A stretch of 64,000 nucleotides of DNA from Gemmatimonadaceae bacterium (GTDB lineage: Bacteria > Gemmatimonadota > Gemmatimonadetes > Gemmatimonadales > Gemmatimonadaceae). Shown here in pieces: positions 58,434 through 64,000 of this stretch (the stretch's first letter is position 1; each line of letters begins with the position of its first letter). The stretch covers positions 1 through 64,000 of the forward strand of contig DASXKV010000050.1 in the NCBI GenBank assembly GCA_036496605.1. Direction: 5' to 3'. The translations under genes were made by a program, and so were the position numbers. Under the pieces are notes generated by a model. That model had not been told where the DNA came from and ran no database searches. It saw only the letters and a list, made by a program, of their open reading frames with translations.

Positions 58434-59735
58434 ATGACGCTTCGCCGAGTCGCTCTGCTTCTCTTGCTTTCACCGATGCTCGCCGTCGCTCAGGTGCGGC
58501 CGCCGAGCGCCCAGAAACCTCCGGGTCCGCGCGTCACGCCGCCTAGCGAGCCTGGGAGCGAGCTGACCGTCACGCTGCTCACCATGGGTGTCGGCGAGCA
58601 GGTCTGGGAGCAATTCGGCCACAACGCGCTCTGGTTCCACCTCGAGCGAGCGCCCTCCCAGGGCGGTCCCGTCGATGTGGTCTACAACTGGGGAATCTTC
58701 GACTCGAGCCAGCCATACTTCATACCGCATTTCCTTCAGGGTCGGATGCTGTACTCGATGGGAGGCTATCCGCTTGAGGAAACCCTCATCGACTATCGCG
58801 AGCGGGACCGGGCCGTGTGGGCGCAGCAGCTCGACCTGACCAACGCGCAGAAGATTGCGCTGCGCGATTTCGTCGTCTGGAACTCGCAACCCCAGAACAG
58901 GAACTATCGGTACGACTACTACCTCGACAACTGCTCAACGCGCGTGCGCGACGCGCTCGATCGCGTGCTCGGCGGCGTGATCCGCGCGACGTTCTCCGGC
59001 CGGAAGACGAACTACACCTATCGGTCCGAGACGCTGAGGCTCACGCAACGCGAGGCTCTCCTCGCGTCCGGCATCGATCTCGGCCTGGGACGTCCCGCCG
59101 ATCGCGACCTTTCGGCGTACGACGAGATGTTCCTGCCAATGCGGCTGCGCGACTACATCCGCGAGCTTCGTATCGACGACGGGCATGGCGGGACGCGTCC
59201 GCTCGTGAAGAGCGAACGCATGCTGCTCGGCACGGTGCGACACCCTGAAGCGACCGCGCCTCCCAACTGGCTGCCCGTCTTCCTGACACTCGGTATTCTC
59301 ATCGCAGCGCTCTTCGCGGTGATTGGGTGGCGCGGCGCGCGTGGAAGCGCGCGGGCGAGAATTGGTGCTGGTGTCCTGTTCGCGACCTGGGCATTCGGCG
59401 CGGGTATTCTTGGTCTCATCCTCGCGCTTCTGTGGGGAGTGACCGATCACCACTTCGCCCATCGCAACGAGAACCTTCTCCTCTTCAATCCACTCTGGCT
59501 GCTGCTCTCGGTATTTGCGCCGATGACCGCGGTGAAGGGCGGGCTCGCACGAACGACGCGCTGGCTGACCTTCCTGCTGGCCGCGCTCGGAGTGATTGCG
59601 CTCTTGCTCCATCTCATTGGACTATCGCGCGAGTCGAATGGGCCGATTATCGCTTTTGTCTTGCCGCCGATGCTGGCGTTGGCGTGGGCCGTGCACCGAG
59701 CGACTGCGCGTCCCCGCGCGATCGAGCGTCGATGA
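58434..59735 (+). CDS. DUF4105 membrane protein
   Basis: From ATG 58434 the protein has 433 residues with a signal peptide (LRRVALLLLLSPMLAVAQ). The DUF4105 / Lnb periplasmic domain follows: VTLLTMGVGEQVWEQFGHNALWF, YNWGIFDSSQPYFIPHFLQG, and YRYDYYLDNCSTRVRDAL with the conserved Cys. About five membrane helices form the C-terminal third (LPVFLTLGILIAALFAVIGW). The Cys/His pattern is papain-like, and some relatives act on lipoproteins or peptidoglycan. The substrate is unknown. It overlaps the next gene by four bases. Confidence 0.88.
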   Translation: MTLRRVALLLLLSPMLAVAQVRPPSAQKPPGPRVTPPSEPGSELTVTLLTMGVGEQVWEQFGHNALWFHLERAPSQGGPVDVVYNWGIFDSSQPYFIPHFLQGRMLYSMGGYPLEETLIDYRERDRAVWAQQLDLTNAQKIALRDFVVWNSQPQNRNYRYDYYLDNCSTRVRDALDRVLGGVIRATFSGRKTNYTYRSETLRLTQREALLASGIDLGLGRPADRDLSAYDEMFLPMRLRDYIRELRIDDGHGGTRPLVKSERMLLGTVRHPEATAPPNWLPVFLTLGILIAALFAVIGWRGARGSARARIGAGVLFATWAFGAGILGLILALLWGVTDHHFAHRNENLLLFNPLWLLLSVFAPMTAVKGGLARTTRWLTFLLAALGVIALLLHLIGLSRESNGPIIAFVLPPMLALAWAVHRATARPRAIERR

Positions 59736-59977
59736 CGAGTTCACGCAAAGCAGTGGGAGACAAGTTCAAGGAGCGCAAGCAGGCAGCGGGACGCATCGGA
59801 TTCGCAATGGGGTGTGTCGCCGCAATCGTTGCCACGGGCATCAACTTCGTTCGCGCGCCACGGCCACTCACGCTCGGAATCGAAATGCTGATCGTGCTCG
59901 TCGCGGCACTCAATATTCCGCTTGGCATTGCAATCGGTCTGTTAGGCGAACGGTTTTCGCGGCGCGTGGAGCGCTGA
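59732..59977 (+). CDS. Small two-helix membrane protein
   Basis: The 81-residue protein begins at an ATGA overlap with the DUF4105 stop, indicating coupling. It has a basic N-terminus (SSRKAVGDKFKERKQAAGR) and two hydrophobic segments (IGFAMGCVAAIVATGINFV and IEMLIVLVAALNIPLGIAIG). It may assist the DUF4105 protein, judged by position only. The longer in-frame start at 59327 lies inside the upstream gene and is rejected. TGTTAGGC, a near copy of the octamer, lies in its last codons. Confidence 0.7.
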   Translation: MTSSRKAVGDKFKERKQAAGRIGFAMGCVAAIVATGINFVRAPRPLTLGIEMLIVLVAALNIPLGIAIGLLGERFSRRVER

Positions 59978-60043
59978 GGCCGGTCACGGCGCTATCTTCC
60001 ACGCGCCCCCCGCCCCGCTCCCCGCATCACGCGTTCCGCTCAG

Positions 60044-62440
60044 ATGTTCGCCGCAATTTCCCTCCTCGCACTCCTTCAAGCCCAAACGTCAGTCGAACAA
60101 TCGCAGGCGCGCCCAGTGGCGCGACACGCGACGTACGACGGCCGCGCTAACCAGACGTCGCTTCGCGCGCCAAAGGCCGACGGACGCGACGCCGAGGTCA
60201 CCATTGATGGGTCGCTCGACGAACCCATCTGGCGCGATGCGGCAGTACTCACTGGCTTTTCACTCTATGCGCCGATCGATCAACGACCCGCGCCGGATTC
60301 GACCGAGGTGCTGGTCTGGTATTCGTCGACCGCGATCTACTTCGGCATCCGCGGGTTCGAGCCGCACGGCGGCGGCGACGCCGTTCATGCGACGCTGGCC
60401 GATCGCGATCGCATCAGTGGAGACGACAACGTCGAGATTCATCTCGATACGTTCCACGACCAGCGCCGCGCATTCGTTTTTATAGTGAATCCCCTCGGCG
60501 TTCAAGCTGACGGGATGAAAAGCGAGGCCGGCGGCTTCATTCCCGGCTCGAATGTCATGCCCGGACAGAACGATCTCAGTGCCGATTTCATCTGGCAATC
60601 GAAGGGGCGCGTCACGCCATGGGGATTCCAGGTCGAGATTCGCATTCCGCTCAAGTCGCTGCGGTTCGCCGCACGCGACGTGCAGGATTGGGGACTTCAG
60701 ATCCAGCGCAACGTCCAACACTCCGGATATCAGGAGACATGGACGCCCGCTCGTAAGGCATCGGCATCGTTCCTCGCGCAAGAGGGGACGATCGTCGGGC
60801 TCACCGGCATGCATCACGGTGAGGTGCTCGAGCTGAATCCGGAGCTGACGTCGACAACCGCCGGCGCGCCCCAGACGCTCGCGAACGGTGCGGCCGGTGC
60901 GTGGGGCTACGAGCAGTCCGCCACGTTAGGCGGCAACGTGAAGTGGGGAATGACGAGCAACTTCGTGCTCAACGGCACGATCAAGCCCGATTTCTCCCAG
61001 GTCGAAGCGGACGCGACACAGATCGCGAGCGATCTGCGCTTCGCGTTATTCTACCCGGAGAAGCGGCCTTTCTTCGTCGAAGGCAGCGATCAGTTCAACG
61101 TTCCGAACACGCTGGTCTACACGCGCCAGATCGTGCATCCGACGGACGCGGCGAAGATTACGGGAAAGGTGGGCGGAACGGATCTCGCCCTCCTTTCGGC
61201 CGTCGACGACCCGCAAGTGTCGCGAACGCCCGGCAGCAATCCCATCGCAACGATCCTTCGCGTTAGGCGCGACTTCTCCGGGCAATCGACGGCGGGCGTT
61301 CTCGTGAGCGATCGCGAGGAGGGATCGGCGTTCAATCGCCTCGCTGGTGGCGACGTCCGCTTCGTCTTCGGCCGGCTTTATTTCGCGCAATTTCAGGCGG
61401 TCGCAAGCACGACGCGTCTCAGCGATACGACGCGCACCGGCCCGATGTGGGAGGCGGTGCTCGATCGAACGGGACGCGCGTTTGGATTCCACTACAACAT
61501 CATCGGTATTCATCCCGATTTCGCGGCGTGGAACGGCTTCGTGCCGAGAACGGGATATGTGCAGCCCAGCGTCTCCAACCGCTTCACGATCTATGGCCGG
61601 CCCGGTTCGGTCTTCGAGCGCTACAACGTTTTCATCACGACGAACGCGCTCTGGCGCTACGACGACTTCTTCTCGGGAAAAAGTCTGCTCGAGAGCAAGG
61701 CGTCGGCGAGCAACCAATTCCTCCTGCATGGCGGTTGGTCGCTCAACCTGAATCCGACGCTGGCGAGCTTCGCTTTTGATCCGGCTCAGTACGCAGGACT
61801 GGTGACCGTCGCTCCGCCCGGTCCGGGCTCGCCTCAGCTTACACCGTTCGTGCCATCTCCGCGCATAACCACATTCGTCATCGGCACGAGCGTGAATACA
61901 CCGATCTATCAGGAATTCGACGCCTCGGTGAGCGCGACGGGAGGTAACGACGTCGACTTCAGCGAGACGTCGCGCGTCCACCGCTTCGACGCGGGCGCAA
62001 CGGCCAACTGGCGGCCGACGGAAAAGGTCCGAGTGAATGCATCCTACGTGAGCTCGATGCTGACCCGCCGCGCCGACGACCGGATCACCACATTCATCCG
62101 CATTCCTCGGATCAAGGTAGAGTATCAGCTCGCGCGGCCCGTGTTCGTGCGATTCGTCGGCCAGTACACTGCTACCACGACTGGCGATACGCTCGTGCGC
62201 GACCCACGCACGGGGCTGCCGCTGACGACGATCGGCTCGTTAGGTCCGCAGAACGTCGAGCGGCTTCCATCGACGGCATTCCGCGTCGATTGGCTGTTCT
62301 CCTATCGACCGACGCCGGGCACGGTGTTCTTCGTGGGCTACGGAAGTAGCTTGACGGAGGATGATCCGTTGGCATTCTCGCGGCTACGGCGCGTCAACGA
62401 TGCGTTCTTCGTGAAGGCGAGTTATCTGCTGAGGATGTAG
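60044..62440 (+). CDS. DUF5916 outer-membrane protein with CBM9-like domain
   Basis: The 798-residue protein has a short hydrophobic start (MFAAISLLALLQAQ). The CBM9-like domain follows: VTIDGSLDEPIWRDAAVLTGF, STEVLVWYSSTAIYFGIRGFE, DRISGDDNVEIHLDTFHDQRRAFVF and FQVEIRIPLKSLRF. The DUF5916 beta-barrel region is next: TIKPDFSQVEADATQIASDLRFALFYPEKRPFFVEG. It ends in the aromatic-rich FFVKASYLLRM typical of barrels. The family is common in Gemmatimonadota and Acidobacteria, and is thought to handle sugars or other ligands at the outer membrane. Two exact octamer copies lie in it. Confidence 0.9.
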   Translation: MFAAISLLALLQAQTSVEQSQARPVARHATYDGRANQTSLRAPKADGRDAEVTIDGSLDEPIWRDAAVLTGFSLYAPIDQRPAPDSTEVLVWYSSTAIYFGIRGFEPHGGGDAVHATLADRDRISGDDNVEIHLDTFHDQRRAFVFIVNPLGVQADGMKSEAGGFIPGSNVMPGQNDLSADFIWQSKGRVTPWGFQVEIRIPLKSLRFAARDVQDWGLQIQRNVQHSGYQETWTPARKASASFLAQEGTIVGLTGMHHGEVLELNPELTSTTAGAPQTLANGAAGAWGYEQSATLGGNVKWGMTSNFVLNGTIKPDFSQVEADATQIASDLRFALFYPEKRPFFVEGSDQFNVPNTLVYTRQIVHPTDAAKITGKVGGTDLALLSAVDDPQVSRTPGSNPIATILRVRRDFSGQSTAGVLVSDREEGSAFNRLAGGDVRFVFGRLYFAQFQAVASTTRLSDTTRTGPMWEAVLDRTGRAFGFHYNIIGIHPDFAAWNGFVPRTGYVQPSVSNRFTIYGRPGSVFERYNVFITTNALWRYDDFFSGKSLLESKASASNQFLLHGGWSLNLNPTLASFAFDPAQYAGLVTVAPPGPGSPQLTPFVPSPRITTFVIGTSVNTPIYQEFDASVSATGGNDVDFSETSRVHRFDAGATANWRPTEKVRVNASYVSSMLTRRADDRITTFIRIPRIKVEYQLARPVFVRFVGQYTATTTGDTLVRDPRTGLPLTTIGSLGPQNVERLPSTAFRVDWLFSYRPTPGTVFFVGYGSSLTEDDPLAFSRLRRVNDAFFVKASYLLRM

Positions 62441-62445
62441 AAAGC

Positions 62446-62898
62446 ATGGCCGACCTTCTCGAGAATCTCTTCGCTCACATGTGGTGGGCGCATGACGAGT
62501 TGTTCGCGGAGCTTCGTAAGGAGCCGCCGGACGCGGAGACGCTCCGGCTCCTTGCACACGTCGTTGCAGCAGAGCATTTGTGGCTCGGTCGCATCGATCT
62601 CACCAAGGCAAGAGTCGCCGTGTGGCCGACACTGTCGCTCGACGACGTCGCGCAACTCGAGAGCGAGAACCGCGCGCGCTTTCGCGAACTGATCGGCCGG
62701 CGCGACGACACGCGTGAACAACGCGTGCGCTACCGGAACAGCGCCGGCAACGCGTTCGACAACAGTGTCCGCGAGATTCTCACGCACGTCGCGCTGCACG
62801 GCCATTACCATCGCGGACAGATCGCGCGCGTGATGCGAGCCGCGGGCCGTGAGCCAGTGTATACGGATTACATCGGCTTCGTGCGAAAGGGGCGCTAG
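62446..62898 (+). CDS. DinB-like four-helix protein
   Basis: The 150-residue protein has the DinB/YfiT metal-dependent helical bundle: NLFAHMWWAHDELFAEL, LLAHVVAAEHLWLGRI with the first His, and ILTHVALHGHYHRGQIARVM with the HxxxHGH-type second site. Members are thiol-dependent S-transferases or have unknown activity. The gene starts five bases after the DUF5916 stop. Confidence 0.88.
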   Translation: MADLLENLFAHMWWAHDELFAELRKEPPDAETLRLLAHVVAAEHLWLGRIDLTKARVAVWPTLSLDDVAQLESENRARFRELIGRRDDTREQRVRYRNSAGNAFDNSVREILTHVALHGHYHRGQIARVMRAAGREPVYTDYIGFVRKGR

Positions 62899-62910
62899 CG
62901 TCCCATCGAC

Positions 62911-63111
62911 TCAATCGACCGGCCAGCGCTCGCGGCGTTCGCGGTCGGTGAGAGCCGGTTTGCCGGACGACGACCGATCGGTGCTCGTCCGCTCGCCGCC
63001 ACTCGAACTGTGGCGCCCGTTGCGGTACGAATCATCCTCCGGATTCGGCCCGCTCGGCGCTGAACGATTCGGCGGCGCGGTGTCACGATCCCGGTGTGTC
63101 CGGTCGTCCAT
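62911..63111 (-). CDS. Small hydrophilic protein
   Basis: The 66-residue protein has GGAG six bases before ATG 63111 and third codon positions mostly G or C. It is Arg/Asp/Ser-rich (DDRTHRDRDTAPPNRSAPSG) and ends LTDRERRERWPVD. It has no hydrophobic segment. Likely disordered; no function is recognised. Confidence 0.45.
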   Translation of the reverse strand: MDDRTHRDRDTAPPNRSAPSGPNPEDDSYRNGRHSSSGGERTSTDRSSSGKPALTDRERRERWPVD

Positions 63112-63228
63112 GGCTCTCCAGCTCCTCGACTCTCGGGGACCTTTTCAGTTCCGCAGGCGATGTGCCGGATGCGTGTGCCAACCACGAAATTCTTGCGCTT
63201 AGCACCTACTAGCCCCTAGCCCCTAGCG

Positions 63229-63990
63229 TTACGCCCAGAGTCGAACGCCGCCAAGTATGCCAGCGGTGTTCGACACGACGCTCACGTCGCGAGGCAGAAC
63301 GACGTCGAGCAAACGCGAATTGCCGCCGCCGATGTAGAGATGGTCGAAGTTCGTAAGATTGCGTAACGAGTCGATCGCTTCCAGCACGTGGCGCTGCCAG
63401 GAGTTGTCGCCGTCACGCTGGCGCGCAGCCTCGCCAAGCTCGTCCTCGTACGTCTTGTCTTTGCGGAAGTTGTGATGAGCAAGCTCGAGGTGTGGACCGA
63501 GATGTCCATCGACGAAGATCGACGAGCCGAAGCCGGTGCCGAGCGTAATCACCATCTCGACGCCCTTCCCCTTCACCGCGGCAAGTCCCTGCACGTCGGC
63601 ATCGTTCTCGACGCGAACCGGCTTATGCAATCGTCGCTCGAGGGCCCGAGCCAGATTGAAGCCCTGAAAGCGCTCGGTGCCGAGGTTCGGCGCGGTACGA
63701 ATGACACCGTTCCGGACGACGCCCGGAAAGCCGACAGATACGCGATCGAATCGCGGCAGTGATGGCACCAGCTGCGAAATCAGCGTCACGAGTTCCTGTG
63801 GCGTCACCCGCTTCGGTGTCTCGATACGCACCCGGTCGTGAATCATGCGACCGCGCGCGTCGAGCACCGACGCTTTGACGTGAGAGCCGCCAATGTCGAC
63901 GGCGAGTGTCGCGGGGCCGGAGCGGGAGCGCGACTTCGCGCGCATCGCTCGCGAGGATTTCCTGGTCGCCGTTTTCTTCGTGCGTGGCAT
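63229..63990 (-). CDS. ROK-family kinase, polyphosphate-glucokinase-like
   Basis: The 253-residue protein has the actin-like ATPase motifs: TLAVDIGGSHVKASVLDARG for phosphate 1, FDRVSVGFPGVVRNGVI, VRVENDADVQGLAAVKGKG with the catalytic Asp, and MVITLGTGFGSSIFVDG. The length and IGGSHVK fit polyphosphate-dependent glucokinases better than the longer NagC/XylR-type ROK proteins. It would phosphorylate glucose with polyphosphate or ATP. A basic N-terminal tail (PRTKKTATRKSSRAMRAKSR) is unusual and may bind polyphosphate. Confidence 0.82.
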   Translation of the reverse strand: MPRTKKTATRKSSRAMRAKSRSRSGPATLAVDIGGSHVKASVLDARGRMIHDRVRIETPKRVTPQELVTLISQLVPSLPRFDRVSVGFPGVVRNGVIRTAPNLGTERFQGFNLARALERRLHKPVRVENDADVQGLAAVKGKGVEMVITLGTGFGSSIFVDGHLGPHLELAHHNFRKDKTYEDELGEAARQRDGDNSWQRHVLEAIDSLRNLTNFDHLYIGGGNSRLLDVVLPRDVSVVSNTAGILGGVRLWA

Positions 63991-64000
63991 TGTGATCAGT

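Larger units (their letters stand above)
185..61268. repeat. Dispersed octamer GCCTAACG / CGTTAGGC, 32 exact copies
   Basis: Exact GCCTAACG starts: 185, 950, 1205, 1730, 8321, 20453, 29456, 30821, 31504, 33531, 34436, 40882, 51476, 53731, 57536. Exact CGTTAGGC starts: 5502, 6663, 13207, 23603, 28205, 32982, 35225, 37611, 38623, 42775, 45613, 49106, 53419, 54222, 54570, 60924, 61261. Near copies with one changed base occur at 681, 6128, 21292, 23354, 27173, 27260, 31393, 36702, 52744, 53199, 59940, 62239. Counts are by eye. Base composition predicts about 2-3 exact copies. Confidence 0.85.

Noticed and set aside
1-64000. GTTAGGC/GCCTAAC copies as integron attC core sites
   Set aside because: The heptamer matches the attC consensus RYYYAAC/GTTRRRY, but copies lie singly inside ordinary genes, without paired arms, cassette structure or an integrase.
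1-64000. tRNA or rRNA genes
   Set aside because: I looked for T-loop (GGTTCGA) plus CCA-type ends and rRNA cores and found no supported candidate. A tRNAscan-SE run would settle it.

Overview
The window is high-GC bacterial chromosome, roughly 62-64% GC by eye, with long codon-biased genes packed on both strands. The gene families (DUF5916 outer-membrane protein, bTHX ribosomal protein, GH63-like glucosidase, erythromycin esterase, many small secreted proteins of unknown function) best fit a soil-type Gemmatimonadota. That placement is an inference from gene content, because no rRNA or other taxonomic marker is present. I saw no tRNA, rRNA, CRISPR array, insertion sequence or integrase.

Bases 1-18900 are a cell-surface and exopolysaccharide region. 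It opens with the N-terminal part of a minus-strand lipoprotein made of about eight Ig-like repeats, preceded by a class I cyclic-di-GMP (GEMM) riboswitch. Next come a GT4 glycosyltransferase, a Wzx-type flippase, a NodB-type deacetylase, a three-gene nonulosonic (sialic-type) acid operon neuA-neuB-neuC, a second deacetylase, a membrane acyltransferase, a Wzc-like tyrosine autokinase with chain-length domain, a GNAT/CelD-like acetyltransferase, an undecaprenyl-phosphate sugar transferase and a deacetylase of the XrtA-associated type.

Bases 19100-24760 (minus strand) hold a lasso-peptide-like RiPP cluster in transcription order C - A - B2 - HPr-kinase-like - PqqD-like B1 - nucleotidyltransferase. 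The 50-residue precursor at 22513-22665 is short and easily missed. Its leader matches the lasso recognition pattern YxxPxLxxxGxFxxxTxG at every spacing, and its core ends in Ser, as expected for a substrate of the HPr-kinase-like tailoring enzyme. The core lacks an acidic residue at ring positions 7-9 if the usual cleavage rule holds.

Bases 24998-32553 carry yggT, a DUF167 gene, a degenerate receiver protein, and then a methionine and cobalamin block. This block has a SAM-II riboswitch, metH, a fused homocysteine methyltransferase/methylenetetrahydrofolate reductase and a short CbiX-like chelatase. The interdomain linkers of both methyltransferase proteins contain an in-frame palindromic insert.

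Bases 32550-63990 are mainly housekeeping and catabolic genes. They include acyl-CoA dehydrogenase, quinone oxidoreductase, PBP4-type D,D-carboxypeptidase, a probable Imm1 immunity protein, a GH63-like glucosidase with a glycogen debranching enzyme, bTHX, a LytS/LytT-type two-component pair, DoxX, a creatininase-family protein, erythromycin esterase, an N-acyl-D-amino-acid-deacylase-like lipoprotein, GMC oxidoreductase, alcohol dehydrogenase, DUF4105, DUF5916, DinB, a polyphosphate-glucokinase-like ROK kinase and several unknowns.

Two window-wide signals stand out. The first is an over-represented non-palindromic octamer, GCCTAACG/CGTTAGGC. I found 32 exact copies by eye where base composition predicts about 2-3. 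The copies fall in five different reading registers, which points to DNA-level selection. The second is a set of quasi-simple-sequence inverted repeats at gene ends and in protein linkers.
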